From the NCBI GenBank assembly GCA_038318385.1, contig JBBQCD010000009.1:1-64000 (forward strand): DNA of 64,000 bases. The letters are read 5' to 3'. Positions within the stretch are counted from its first letter, which is position 1, and each line of letters opens with the position of its first letter. Of the stretch, positions 36,053 to 45,265 are shown one piece after another. The notes under the pieces were generated by a model. It worked only from the letters and a program-made list of their open reading frames with translations, made no database searches and was not told the origin of the DNA. A program made the position numbers and the translations under genes. The DNA comes from Schlegelella_A sp038318385. Lineage in GTDB: Bacteria > Pseudomonadota > Gammaproteobacteria > Burkholderiales > Burkholderiaceae_C.

Positions 36053-37195
36053 GTGACCCGTTCCCCTCATGCCTACGCGTTGCGCACCAGCGCCCTGCTT
36101 CTCGCCCTGACGTTGATCGGCTGCTCGACCGTCGAGAACATGCTGAGCGGCGACAAGATCGATTACAAGACCGCCGGCAATCAGACCTCCGGTCTGGAGG
36201 TTCCGCCCGACCTCACCCAGCTCGCCAAGAACACCCGCTACCAGCAGCCCGGTGGCGGCACGGTCAGCGCCTCGGAGTTCCAGTCGGGCCAGGCCGCGAC
36301 GGCGACCGCCGCGGCGGCAGCGGCGACGGTCGCGCCGACGTCGGTCGGCGACATGAAGATCGAACGCCTCGGCAATGCGCGCTGGCTGAGCACCTCGCTG
36401 CCGCCCGAAAAGATCTACCCCCTGGTGCGTTCGTTCTGGAAGGACAACGGTTTCGTGCTGATCCAGGACCGTCCCGAGGCGGGCGTCCTCGAAACCGACT
36501 GGGCCGAGAATCGCGCCAAGCTGCCCAACGACATCATCCGCCGCACGGTCGGTCGGATCTTCGACAGCGTCTATTCCACCGGCGAGCTCGACAAGTTCCG
36601 CACCCGCATCGAGCGCACCCCCACCGGCAGCGACATCTACCTGACCCACCGCGGCATGCAGGAGGTCTATAACAACGAGCGCAAGGACTCGACCGTCTGG
36701 CAGCCGCGGGCGGCCGATCCGCAGCTCGAAGCCGAGTTCCTGTCGCGCCTCATGGTCAAGCTCGGCGCCAAGGAAGACGTGGCCCAGGCCGCAGCGACTC
36801 CGGCCAAGTCCGGGCCGGCGCGGGCGCGGGTGGTCGCGGGGCAGCCGGCGGCAACGCTGCAGGTCGACGACGGCTTCGATCGCGCCTGGCGGCGCGTCGG
36901 CCTGGCACTCGATCGCAGCGGCTTCACGGTCGAGGATCGCGATCGCGCCCAGGGCCTCTACTTCGTGCGCTACGTCGATCCGAAGTTTGCCGGCCGCGAG
37001 GAGCCGGGCCTGTTCTCGAAGATCTTCAGCTTCGGCCAGAAGAAGGACGACGAATCCACGCTGTCGCGATACCGGGTCTCGGTGAAGTCCAGCGGCGACA
37101 CCAGTACCGTCTCCGTGCTCGACGCCAAGGGCGCGCCCGAGAACGGGCCCGCGGGTCAGCGCATCGTCGGACTGCTCGTCGACGACCTCAAGTAG
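36053..37195 (+). CDS. bamC: Outer membrane assembly lipoprotein BamC
   Basis: BamC is a lipoprotein subunit of the BAM complex that inserts outer-membrane beta-barrels. The GTG start (GGAG 9 nt upstream) gives 380 aa with a signal peptide and lipobox LTLIGC (Cys24). The conserved unstructured segment KIDYKTAGNQTSGLEVPPDL follows. Two helix-grip domains come next, the first around WLSTSLPPEKIYPLVRSFW and the second around GFDRAWRRVGLALDRSGFTVEDRDR. It follows dapA, as in many betaproteobacteria, and is followed 19 nt later by an MBL-fold hydrolase. Confidence 0.93.
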   Translation: MTRSPHAYALRTSALLLALTLIGCSTVENMLSGDKIDYKTAGNQTSGLEVPPDLTQLAKNTRYQQPGGGTVSASEFQSGQAATATAAAAAATVAPTSVGDMKIERLGNARWLSTSLPPEKIYPLVRSFWKDNGFVLIQDRPEAGVLETDWAENRAKLPNDIIRRTVGRIFDSVYSTGELDKFRTRIERTPTGSDIYLTHRGMQEVYNNERKDSTVWQPRAADPQLEAEFLSRLMVKLGAKEDVAQAAATPAKSGPARARVVAGQPAATLQVDDGFDRAWRRVGLALDRSGFTVEDRDRAQGLYFVRYVDPKFAGREEPGLFSKIFSFGQKKDDESTLSRYRVSVKSSGDTSTVSVLDAKGAPENGPAGQRIVGLLVDDLK

Positions 37196-37214
37196 CCCGC
37201 GCCGGGGCCGCCCG

Positions 37215-38039
37215 ATGCGATTCTGCAGCCTGGGCAGCGGCAGCGGCGGCAACGCCACCGTGGTCGAAGCCGGCAGCGGCATGGCGACGAGACGCGTGCT
37301 GATCGACTGCGGCTTCTCGTTGCGCGAACTCGATCTGCGCCTGGCGCGCGTCGGGCTCACCGCCGGCGACATCGACGCCATCTTCGTCACCCATGAGCAC
37401 GGCGACCACATCGGCAGCGCCGTGTCGCTGGCGCGCCGCAACGACCTGCCGCTGTGGATGAGTCGTGGCACGTGGCGCGCGGTGCGCGAACCCGATCTGC
37501 CGGCGCTGATCCGCTTCGCACGCGACGGTGAACCGATCGAGATCGGCATCCTCGCGCTGCATCCGTTCACGGTCGCCCACGACGCCGAGGAACCCCTGCA
37601 GCTGCGTTGCACGGACTCGGCGTTGCGTCTGGGCGTGCTGACCGATGTCGGCTCGATCACGCCGCACATGCTGTCCAACCTGCAACACTGCGATGCGCTG
37701 CTGCTGGAGTGCAATCACGACCGGGCGATGCTCGCAACGTCCCGATACCCCGCCTCGCTGAAAGCGCGCATCGGTGGGCGCTACGGCCACCTCGACAACG
37801 ACACCGCCGCGGAGATCCTTGCTGCGTGCCTGCACGAAGGCCTGCGGCATCTCGTGGCGGCGCACCTCAGCGAGCAGAACAACCATCCGCAGCGGGTGCT
37901 CGAGGCGCTGTCTGCAGCGTGGGGCGATGCACGCGAGGACATCGTGATCGCCGACCCGGTCCATGGCTTCGACTGGATCGCGGTGGGCTCAAACACCGTC
38001 GGCGCGCCGGGATCGGCGCCTGCAGGGGCCACGGCCTAG
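37215..38039 (+). CDS. Metallo-beta-lactamase-fold hydrolase (YycJ/WalJ-like)
   Basis: The 274-aa protein has the zinc motif HxHxDH (THEHGDH; His60, His62, Asp64, His65). The N-terminal CSLGSGSGGNATVVE is typical of the YycJ-like subgroup of MBL exonucleases/phosphodiesterases. Further ligands are likely in LLECNHD and AAHLSEQNNH. The biological substrate is unknown. It is 19 nt after bamC and probably in the same transcript. Transcription from the opposite side ends at a hairpin 20 nt downstream. Confidence 0.85.
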   Translation: MRFCSLGSGSGGNATVVEAGSGMATRRVLIDCGFSLRELDLRLARVGLTAGDIDAIFVTHEHGDHIGSAVSLARRNDLPLWMSRGTWRAVREPDLPALIRFARDGEPIEIGILALHPFTVAHDAEEPLQLRCTDSALRLGVLTDVGSITPHMLSNLQHCDALLLECNHDRAMLATSRYPASLKARIGGRYGHLDNDTAAEILAACLHEGLRHLVAAHLSEQNNHPQRVLEALSAAWGDAREDIVIADPVHGFDWIAVGSNTVGAPGSAPAGATA

Positions 38040-38059
38040 GCACCGCACCCCACAAATCG

Positions 38060-38079
38060 AAAAGCCGCCCGAAGGCGGC
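38060..38079 (-). terminator. Rho-independent terminator of the small lipoprotein gene
   Basis: The hairpin GCCGCC-CGAA-GGCGGC at 38064-38079, read on the minus strand, has a TTCG tetraloop followed by TTTT. It lies just after the stop of the leftward 83-aa lipoprotein gene. On the plus strand there is no T-run, so it works mainly for the minus strand. Confidence 0.8.
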
Positions 38080-38102
38080 CTCTGGAAAATCGCGAAAGCG
38101 AT

Positions 38103-38354
38103 TTACTTCGTGCCGGAGGCGGCGTCGCTGGCCGACATCGCGGCCGAGCTGGCAGACATCGCAGCCGAATCGGCGGCCGAAGCAGCCATTCCGGCCGCAG
38201 CGCTGGCACCGGAGTCCATGGGCGTGGTCACGACGACAGGTGCCGGGGCCGGGGCGGCGGCAGGCGGCGGCGCGACGACGGTTTCTTCCTTCTTGCTGCA
38301 GGCAGCGAAAGAGACGGCGGCGACCAACGAGACCAACAACAGTGCTTTTTTCAT
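38103..38354 (-). CDS. Small Ala/Ser-rich lipoprotein
   Basis: The 83-aa product has a clean signal peptide MKKALLLVSLVAAVSFAAC with Cys19 as lipidation site, then KKEE and a low-complexity Pro/Ala and Ser/Ala/Met/Asp region. Such short lipoproteins are common in Burkholderiales and have no assigned function. It is a single-gene unit: a terminator hairpin follows its stop. Upstream is about 140 nt before the next leftward gene. Confidence 0.75.
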   Translation of the reverse strand: MKKALLLVSLVAAVSFAACSKKEETVVAPPPAAAPAPAPVVVTTPMDSGASAAAGMAASAADSAAMSASSAAMSASDAASGTK

Positions 38355-38498
38355 ACTTGTTTCCTCACTCCAAAAGGGCCAGACAATTCAGGCAATTGTG
38401 GGAACCCCCTGGTGCAGAGTTCCGACGATCAAGGTCAAGGGAAAGCGAGAGCGTTCCGGTGCCTAGCCTTCGATTATAGGCACCCTTAGGTGGTTTCC

Positions 38499-38987
38499 CT
38501 ACAGTCCCAGGGTCGTCGCCGGAAAGGCTTCCACCGACCGTTGCGAAACCGCGTCAATCGTTTCCCGGCACGCCAGGCCGTCGACAGGCGCGCGCGACGC
38601 CAATCCCCGGAAGTTCACCGGGTCGACGAGCCGCACGCTGACAACGTCGGCAGCCAGGCAGATCGTGGGGAAGTCCGTGGCCTCCAATTCGGCATTGGCG
38701 CGGCACTGGACCACGTGCGACCACTGCCGGCGCCACTCGGTCCAGCGTCCGTGGCGGCGTGACATCTCGTCGAAGCTCTGGGCATAGACAAGAAGCTGGC
38801 GTCTGGACGTCACCCAGCGCGTGAGGTCCTCGATCACGACCCGCTCCGACAACGGCCAGTCGGCGAAGGTCGCATCGCACAGCACGATCTCGCGCGCGCC
38901 AGCGTCGGCGGCCTCGGCGAAGGCGCTGCGCAGCGCGGCGTGGAACTCGCCGCGCGACAGGATCGCCCGACTTGTCGGTTCATTCAT
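38499..38987 (-). CDS. Conserved hypothetical protein downstream of the RoxA-like gene
   Basis: The 162-aa soluble protein has alternating strands and helices: REIVLCDATFADWPLSERVVI, then RRQLLVYAQSFDEMSRRHGRW. The WTEWRRQWSHVVQCR segment is Trp/Arg-rich, and LAADVVSVRLVDPVNFRGLASR is near the end. The pattern resembles phospholipase-D-like half-domains of unknown role, but I would not assign activity. It is 19 nt after the RoxA-like oxygenase gene on the same strand. Confidence 0.65.
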   Translation of the reverse strand: MNEPTSRAILSRGEFHAALRSAFAEAADAGAREIVLCDATFADWPLSERVVIEDLTRWVTSRRQLLVYAQSFDEMSRRHGRWTEWRRQWSHVVQCRANAELEATDFPTICLAADVVSVRLVDPVNFRGLASRAPVDGLACRETIDAVSQRSVEAFPATTLGL

Positions 38988-39006
38988 CGTCGTCCTCCCT
39001 CCTCAG

Positions 39007-40149
39007 TCACGTCTCGCCGGCAAGCAGCCAGCCCGATTCGATCCACTGTCCGACCAGTTCCTGCGCCTCGGCGCTCAGGGCTCCCATGTCGCGCGCGTCG
39101 AGCGCGCGCCGGTCGGCCAAGCGACGCACCAGGCGCGCATCCCGACCGGCGGTGCGATAGGACTCGCCGTTGATGAAGACATGGCGGTCGTCGTAGAGCA
39201 TTCGCGTGCGCCGGTCGAGGCGGACGGCCCCGGGTCGGGTCGGGGCAACGCCGGCGGAAAAGCCGACGAGCGCTTTCGGCTCGCTCAGGACTTCTCCGAG
39301 GGCACGCGCGATGGCTCCTGGCTCATGCAACAGGCGAGTGACCGCGTCCTCGGCGAAATCACCGAGCGACCGGGGAATGCGCGCCGGCTCGGCGGTTGCC
39401 GGCTGCGCCGGATCGGCGTACAGCGGCTCGCCTTCGGGAAGCTCGACAGCGTCGATCAGGAATTGCGCGACCTCGGCGCCCAGACGCGTCGCGCCGGCGG
39501 CCCGAAAGCCGATCGAGGCCGTGATCGTCTCGCCCTCGGCGATTCCGTCGTGGCCCCAGCCGGGCGGCAGGTACAGCATGTCGCCCGGTCCCAGCAACCA
39601 TTCGGCGCTCGGCACGAAGTCCTCCAGGATCTTGAGCGGCGTGTCCACACGCAGCACGGGCTTAAGCACTCGCCCGATCCGCCAGCGGCGCCATCCGCGC
39701 AGCTGCAGCAAGAAGACATCGTAGCTGTCGACATGGGGGCCCACGCCGCCGCCATCCGTGGCGAACGAGACCATCACGTCGTCGAGGCGCGCATCGGGCA
39801 CGAAACGAAAGCGTCCGAGCAGGCGGTGCGCAGCCTCGAGATGAACATCGACGCCCTGCACCAGCAAGGTCCAGCCGGGTGTCTTCAGAGCCGGCAGCGC
39901 GCGACGCGCCAACGGCCCGGCACACAACGACCAGCCACTTCTTTCGCGCCGGATCAGTCGCGACTCGACATCGGTGCGGGCTGCCAGCCTGAAGAGCTCG
40001 TCGCGGTGCAGGATCTCGGTGGCATCGGGGCATGCCGCCCGCACCAGCAAAGGCTTCTTCTGCCAATGCCGGCGCATGAAATCCTCGGGGCAAAGGCCCC
40101 CCAGCAACGGGGTCGGCGCGGTCAGGTCCATGGGCCATTGTGCGATCAT
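39007..40149 (-). CDS. RoxA-like JmjC/cupin 2-oxoglutarate oxygenase (ribosomal arginine hydroxylase)
   Basis: The 380-aa protein matches the YcfD/RoxA family, which hydroxylates an arginine of ribosomal protein L16 using Fe(II), 2-oxoglutarate and O2. The iron ligands are His139 and Asp141 (GPHVDSYDVFLLQ) and His200 (PPGWGHDG). The N terminus reads FMRRHWQKKPLLVR, typical of JmjC hydroxylases, and the C-terminal dimerisation/winged-helix part is present. A start at ATG 40131 is also possible. It is divergent from the SlyD-like gene, with about 29 nt between, so their promoters overlap. Confidence 0.88.
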   Translation of the reverse strand: MIAQWPMDLTAPTPLLGGLCPEDFMRRHWQKKPLLVRAACPDATEILHRDELFRLAARTDVESRLIRRERSGWSLCAGPLARRALPALKTPGWTLLVQGVDVHLEAAHRLLGRFRFVPDARLDDVMVSFATDGGGVGPHVDSYDVFLLQLRGWRRWRIGRVLKPVLRVDTPLKILEDFVPSAEWLLGPGDMLYLPPGWGHDGIAEGETITASIGFRAAGATRLGAEVAQFLIDAVELPEGEPLYADPAQPATAEPARIPRSLGDFAEDAVTRLLHEPGAIARALGEVLSEPKALVGFSAGVAPTRPGAVRLDRRTRMLYDDRHVFINGESYRTAGRDARLVRRLADRRALDARDMGALSAEAQELVGQWIESGWLLAGET

Positions 40150-40178
40150 CGCCAGCCCCTTTGGAACGCCGCGCCTCG

Positions 40179-40697
40179 ATGCCGATCACTCCCCCCTGCG
40201 TCGTCAGTCTCACCTGGCGCCTCGCCGATGCCCAAGGCCTGCAGATCGACGAGCTGACCGATCCGGTCGAGTTCTTCGTCGGCGGCGACGACCTGCTGCC
40301 CAAGGTCGAGGAAGCGCTTGCCGGTCATGCCATCGGCGACGAGGTCGCGCTGCACCTCGAACCGGAACACGCTTTCGGGGACTACGACCCCAAGCTGGTT
40401 TTCTTCGAGGCGCGCACGATCTTCCCGGAAGCGCTCGAAGTCGGCATGCAGTTCGATGGTGTGCCCGAGGGGGCTGTCACCGAAGGACTGCCGGCGGAGG
40501 CGATCTACACCGTGACCGAGGTCTACCCGGAGCACGTGGTTCTGGACGGCAATCACCCGCTCGCCGGCATGGCGCTGAGGCTGCAGATGACGGTGCGCGA
40601 CGTCCGTGACGCGACCGATGCCGAGATCGACGCCGGATCGGTCGGCCAACCCGCCTTCACGGTGCTGGGTGCCCCGCCGGCACCGCATCTGCACTGA
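40179..40697 (+). CDS. FKBP-type peptidyl-prolyl isomerase, SlyD-like
   Basis: The 172-aa product has the SlyD arrangement. An FKBP half-domain (DPVEFFVGGDDLLPKVEEALAG) is followed by the IF chaperone insert with GDEVALHLEPEHAFGDYDPKLV, then the closing FKBP strands (HPLAGMALRLQMTVRDVRDAT). The His/Cys-rich metal-binding tail of E. coli SlyD is missing. It assists folding in the cytoplasm. The start is ATG 40179; an upstream in-frame start at 40140 would overlap the divergent oxygenase gene. Its last 41 bases overlap the 3' end of the RND pump gene on the other strand. Confidence 0.88.
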   Translation: MPITPPCVVSLTWRLADAQGLQIDELTDPVEFFVGGDDLLPKVEEALAGHAIGDEVALHLEPEHAFGDYDPKLVFFEARTIFPEALEVGMQFDGVPEGAVTEGLPAEAIYTVTEVYPEHVVLDGNHPLAGMALRLQMTVRDVRDATDAEIDAGSVGQPAFTVLGAPPAPHLH

Positions 40698-43600
40698 AGC
40701 CGGGCCGCGCCGCAACCGCGACCTCCGGAATCGTCACAGGGCCGCGCCCGCTGAAGCGATCGAGCGCGAGATAGATCACCGGCGTGATGTAGAGCGTGAT
40801 GGCCTGCGAGAACAGCAGGCCACCGACCACGGCAAGGCCCAGCGGCTGGCGCAGCTCGGCGCCAGCGCCCAGGCCGATCGCGATCGGGAGTGCACCCATC
40901 AACGCCGCCAGCGTCGTCATCATGATGGGCCGGAACCGCAGAATGCAGGCCTCCCGGATCGCCGCGGCCGGAGCCATGCCGCGGGTGCGCTGGGCGTCGA
41001 GCGCGAAGTCGATCATCATGATCGCGTTCTTCTTGACGATGCCGATCAGCAGCAGGATGCCGATCATCGCGATCAGGGTCAGGTCCTGGTTGAAGATCTT
41101 CAGCATCAGCAGCGCACCCACCGCCGCTGACGGCAGCCCCGCGAGGATCGTCAGCGGATGGATGTAGCTCTCGTAGAGCACCCCGAGCAGGACGTAGATC
41201 ACCAGCAGCGCGCCGACGATGAGGATTGCCTGACTGCCCTGCGAACTCTTGAACACCGCCGCATCGCCGCCATAGGACGTGATGATCGAACTCGGCAAGG
41301 CAATCTGGGCGCGGTACTTCTCGATCTTCGCGGTGGCGTCCCCGAGAGCGACGTTGGGCGCAAGGTTGAACGACACCGTGACCGCCTGAAGCTGGCCGAC
41401 GTGGTTGATGGCCGTGGGGCCGACATTGCGCTCGACGGTCGTGAAACTCGACAGCGGGACGAGCGAGCCGGTCGTCGAGCGCACATAGATGTTGTTGAAG
41501 GCCCCCTCGTCCTGCTTGGCGTTCGGCGCCACCTCCATGATCACCTGGTAGCTGTCGGCGGGGGTGTAGATCGTCGACACCTGGCGCTCGCCGAAGGCGC
41601 TGAACAGCGCAGTCCGGATCGCATCGATCGACACACCGAGCGTGTTGGCGCGGTCGCGGTCGATCTTCAGGGAGGCTTGCAAGCCCTTCAGCTGCGAGTC
41701 GCTGGTGACCTCGCGGAACATCGGATCGGCACGCATCGGCTCCTGCAGGCGCAGCGCCCAGTCGCTGAGCTGACTGACCTGCACGCTCTGCAGGATGTAC
41801 TGGTACTGGCCCTTGCTGGGGCGCCCGCCGAGCTGCAGGTTCTGGATCGGCCGCATGAAGACCGAGATGCCCGGAACCTCGCGCAGCTTGCCGCGCAGCC
41901 CCTCGACCACTTCCTTCATCGGCTGGCGCTCGCCACGGGGCTTCAGGTTGATGAAGAGTCGACCGGTGTTCTGCGCGCCGCCGCCGCCGGTGAAGGAATT
42001 GACCGTGGCGACGTTCGGATCGGCGCGCATGACTGCGACGACCCGCTCCTGCAATCCGACCATCGCGGGGAACGAGGTGTCCTCCGCGGCCTCGGTGCTG
42101 ACGCTGATCTGGCCGATATCCTCCTGCGGGAAGAAGCCCTTCGGAATGTCGATGAAAAGCCAGACTGTGCCGACGACCGTCAGCAAGGCCACGAAACCGA
42201 CGACGCGACGGTGGCGCAATGCGGCGTCGAGGCTGCGGATGTAGGCCGAGAGCAGGGCATCGAAGGCGCGTTCGAACGAACGCACGAGGGCGCCGGGACG
42301 GTGGTGCAGCGTCTCGGGACGCAGGAAGCGGCTGGCCAGCATCGGCACCAGCGTCAGCGAGACGAAGGCGGAGACGACGATGGCCAGCGAGACCACGACC
42401 GCGAACTCGTGGAACAGCAAGCCGATGACCCCGGGCATGAAGAAGATGGGGATGAAGACCGCGACCAGCGAGGTCGAGATCGAGATGATGGTGAAGCCGA
42501 CCTCGCGCGAGCCCCGCAGCGCTGCCTGGAACGGCGCCTCGCCGGCCTCGACATGCCGCATGATGTTCTCGAGCATCACGATCGCGTCGTCGACCACCAG
42601 GCCCACCGCCAGGGTGATGCCGAGCAGCGAGATGTTGTCCAGGGAGTACCCGAATCCCCAGAGCAGCGCGACCGCGCCGACCAGCGAGACCGGAAGCGAC
42701 AGTGTCGGGATGGCGGTGGCGACGAAGCGCCGCAGGAACAGGAAGATCACCAGGATCACCAGCGCGATGGTGCCGAGCAGCGTGAGCGTGACGTCGTGGA
42801 GCGCGGCGCGGATCGAGACCGAGCGGTCGTTGACCAGGTCGACGCGCACCGACTGCGGCAATTGCGACTGGAAGCGCGGCAGCGCGGCCCGGACCGCGTC
42901 CACGACCCGCACCGTGTTGGCATCGCCCTGGCGATACACCGCCAGCGAGATCGACCGCTCGCCGTTGAAGCTGGCGTAGGTCTTGACGGTTTCGAAGCTG
43001 TCCTCGACCTGAGCGACGTCGCGCAGGCGCACCGGGTTGCCGTTGCGATTGCTGACGATCAGCTGCGCGAATTCCGCGGCGTTGCGCAGTTGGCGGTTGG
43101 CCTGCAGCGTCAATGTCTGCTGCGGCCCCTCGAGCGTGCCGACCGGGGTGTTCGCATTCGCCGCGCGCAGCGCGCCGGTGAGTTCGTCCAGGCTGATGTT
43201 GCGCGCCGCGAGCGCCTCCGGATTGACGCGCACCCGAACCGCAAAACGCTTCTGGCCGAAGATGTTGACCTGGGCGATGCCCGGCAGCGTCGTCAGGTTG
43301 GGCGAGATCAGGTGCTCGGCAAAGTCGTTCAGTTCCGAAAGGCTGAGCGATGGCGATGTCAGCGCCATGAACAGCACGGGGGCGTCGGCCGGGTTCACCT
43401 TCCGGTACGACGGCGGCACCGTCATGTCCTGCGGAAGCTGGCGCTGGGCCCGCAGCAGCGCGGCCTGCACGTCGACCGCCGCCGCGTCGATGTCACGGCC
43501 CTCGTCGAATTCGAGCGTGATCGAGGTGCTGCCGAGAGTGCTGCTCGAACTGATGACGTTGAGCGAGGGGATCGTCTGGAATTGCTTTTCCAGCTGCAGC

Positions 43601-43791
43601 GCGACCGAGGTCGCCATCGTCTCCGGGCTCGCGCCCGGAAGCTGCGCGAAGACGTTGATGACCGGCGTGTTGTAGCTCGGCAGCGCCGCCACCGGAATGC
43701 GGCCCAGGGCGATCACACCGGCGAGGACGATGGCGACGTTCAGCAGCACCGTCAGCACCGGACGGCGAATGAAAAGCTCGGAGAGGTTCAC
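40657..43791 (-). CDS. RND efflux pump inner-membrane transporter (HAE1 type)
   Basis: The 1044-aa protein is a proton-driven multidrug exporter of the AcrB/MexB kind with 12 membrane helices and two large periplasmic loops. Visible landmarks are the N-terminal FIRRPVLTVLLNVAIVLAG and the TM4 acidic pair in LGITLAVGLVVDDAIVMLEN. TM10-11 contain GILLLIGIVKKNAIMMIDFALD. The gene starts at ATG 43791, overlapping the adaptor stop by four bases, so the two are coupled. No outer-membrane factor is adjacent. It may use a TolC-like protein encoded elsewhere. Confidence 0.94.
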   Translation of the reverse strand: MNLSELFIRRPVLTVLLNVAIVLAGVIALGRIPVAALPSYNTPVINVFAQLPGASPETMATSVALQLEKQFQTIPSLNVISSSSTLGSTSITLEFDEGRDIDAAAVDVQAALLRAQRQLPQDMTVPPSYRKVNPADAPVLFMALTSPSLSLSELNDFAEHLISPNLTTLPGIAQVNIFGQKRFAVRVRVNPEALAARNISLDELTGALRAANANTPVGTLEGPQQTLTLQANRQLRNAAEFAQLIVSNRNGNPVRLRDVAQVEDSFETVKTYASFNGERSISLAVYRQGDANTVRVVDAVRAALPRFQSQLPQSVRVDLVNDRSVSIRAALHDVTLTLLGTIALVILVIFLFLRRFVATAIPTLSLPVSLVGAVALLWGFGYSLDNISLLGITLAVGLVVDDAIVMLENIMRHVEAGEAPFQAALRGSREVGFTIISISTSLVAVFIPIFFMPGVIGLLFHEFAVVVSLAIVVSAFVSLTLVPMLASRFLRPETLHHRPGALVRSFERAFDALLSAYIRSLDAALRHRRVVGFVALLTVVGTVWLFIDIPKGFFPQEDIGQISVSTEAAEDTSFPAMVGLQERVVAVMRADPNVATVNSFTGGGGAQNTGRLFINLKPRGERQPMKEVVEGLRGKLREVPGISVFMRPIQNLQLGGRPSKGQYQYILQSVQVSQLSDWALRLQEPMRADPMFREVTSDSQLKGLQASLKIDRDRANTLGVSIDAIRTALFSAFGERQVSTIYTPADSYQVIMEVAPNAKQDEGAFNNIYVRSTTGSLVPLSSFTTVERNVGPTAINHVGQLQAVTVSFNLAPNVALGDATAKIEKYRAQIALPSSIITSYGGDAAVFKSSQGSQAILIVGALLVIYVLLGVLYESYIHPLTILAGLPSAAVGALLMLKIFNQDLTLIAMIGILLLIGIVKKNAIMMIDFALDAQRTRGMAPAAAIREACILRFRPIMMTTLAALMGALPIAIGLGAGAELRQPLGLAVVGGLLFSQAITLYITPVIYLALDRFSGRGPVTIPEVAVAARPGFSADAVPAGHPAP

Positions 43792-45092
43792 GGCGTCGTC
43801 CCGGAAGCGAGGGCGAAGGCACCGCCGGCCGCCGCCGCAGCGCTCGCCCCGCCGCCCTCTCGCGACCCGCCGCTGCTTCCCGAAGCCGGCGCCGACGCCC
43901 CCGCCGCGCCGCGCCGCGGCCGCGGTCCTTCGGTCGGCGCGCGCTCGACGACGACCGCCCCCGGACGCAGGTTCTGGCGCCCCTCGACGACGACGCGCTC
44001 ACCGGCGCGCACGCCTGTGACGACCGCATCCGATCCGAACGGATAGGTCACCTCGACCGGACGAGAGCTGACCTTGTTGGCGGCATCGACCACGTAGACG
44101 ATGGTGCCGCGCGGACCGGTGATGATCGCGGCCTGCGGCAGCACCACGGCGTCGTTCAGCGTGCGCACCGCGAGGCGGACATTGACGAACGCGCCGGGCC
44201 AGAGCTTCTCGTCCGGGTTCGCGAACTCGGCCTTGGCCCGCACGGTGCCCGATCCGGCATCGACGGCGTTGTCGACGAACCGCAGGCGTCCGACCAGCGT
44301 GCCACGACCGTCCGGCAGCAAGGCGGCGACCTTGCCGCCGCCATCGCGCAGCAAGGCGAGTGCGTCGCCGAGGCTGCGCTGCGGCAGGCTGAAGGAAACG
44401 GCGATCGGGTCGAGCTGCGTGATCGTCACGAGCACGGCGCCGCCCGGCTGGACGAGCGTCCCCGGGTAGACGTTGATCGCCCCGGCGCGTCCGGCCCCCG
44501 GCGCGACGATCCGGCCATACGAGAGGCCCACCTGCGCCGACTCGATCGCCGCCTTGTCGGCCGCGATGACGGCCTGCTGCGATTCCACCAGCGTCTGGTT
44601 GGTATCGACGGCACCCAGGGAGATGAAATTCTGTGCGAACAGCTCACGGCTGCGAGCCAGCTGGCGCTGCGCATCGGCCAGCGCCGCCAGGTCCTTGGCG
44701 AGCTGCGCACGCGCCTTGGTCACCGCGACCTCGTCGTTGCGGGAGTCGAGCGTGAACAGGCGCTGGCCCTTCTGGACGAACTGGCCTTCGCGAATGTGAA
44801 CCTGCGTGACGATGCTGCTCACCTGGGGTCGCACGTCGACGCTGTTCTGCGCCGTCACCGTGCCGGTCGCGTCGAGCACGACTTCGACGTCGCGGCGCTC
44901 TGCACGCACCGAACTCACCGACACCGGAGCACCACCGGGCCCCGATGCCGCAGCGCGTGCGGCACCCGAGGCCGCGCTGCCGACGACGGCCAGCGTCGGT
45001 GCCGATTCAGGGCGCGAACCGAGCACGGCGTAACCGGCAGCCACCAGCGCGACGACGCCCAGCGCAATCCCACTCCACACCGCTTTTCTCAT
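43788..45092 (-). CDS. RND efflux periplasmic adaptor (membrane fusion protein)
   Basis: The 434-aa protein joins the RND pump to the outer-membrane channel. It has an N-terminal membrane anchor (VWSGIALGVVALVAAGYAVLG) and a barrel-sandwich half ATGTVTAQNSVDVRPQVSSIV. A coiled-coil hairpin rich in Ala/Gln (KARAQLAKDLAALADAQRQL) and beta-barrel/MP domains follow. The C-terminal ~60 residues are Gly/Ala/Ser-rich low complexity beyond the fold. It is the first gene of the two-gene operon. Confidence 0.92.
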   Translation of the reverse strand: MRKAVWSGIALGVVALVAAGYAVLGSRPESAPTLAVVGSAASGAARAAASGPGGAPVSVSSVRAERRDVEVVLDATGTVTAQNSVDVRPQVSSIVTQVHIREGQFVQKGQRLFTLDSRNDEVAVTKARAQLAKDLAALADAQRQLARSRELFAQNFISLGAVDTNQTLVESQQAVIAADKAAIESAQVGLSYGRIVAPGAGRAGAINVYPGTLVQPGGAVLVTITQLDPIAVSFSLPQRSLGDALALLRDGGGKVAALLPDGRGTLVGRLRFVDNAVDAGSGTVRAKAEFANPDEKLWPGAFVNVRLAVRTLNDAVVLPQAAIITGPRGTIVYVVDAANKVSSRPVEVTYPFGSDAVVTGVRAGERVVVEGRQNLRPGAVVVERAPTEGPRPRRGAAGASAPASGSSGGSREGGGASAAAAAGGAFALASGTTP

Positions 45093-45265
45093 CGAGAGTT
45101 CTTCCCCGCCAATCCGCCGACCGGAGGCCGGTCTTCTCGCCGCAGAATGCCGCGGACCGGTCCCGTCGACGGCCGAATGCGATCGTACCCGCAGCGGCAG
45201 CCGGAGGGGACCCGCAACCGAGGGAGTGCCCCTGCCGGCAAACCGGCGCCGAGCGGACCCGAGCC

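Noticed and set aside
38060..38079. A bidirectional terminator for the MBL-hydrolase gene as well
   Set aside because: The T-run is present only on the minus-strand side; the plus-strand side continues TCTGG.
41158..44046. A 962-codon plus-strand frame opposite the first RND pump and adaptor
   Set aside because: Shadow frame of two real genes, with charged low-complexity sequence.
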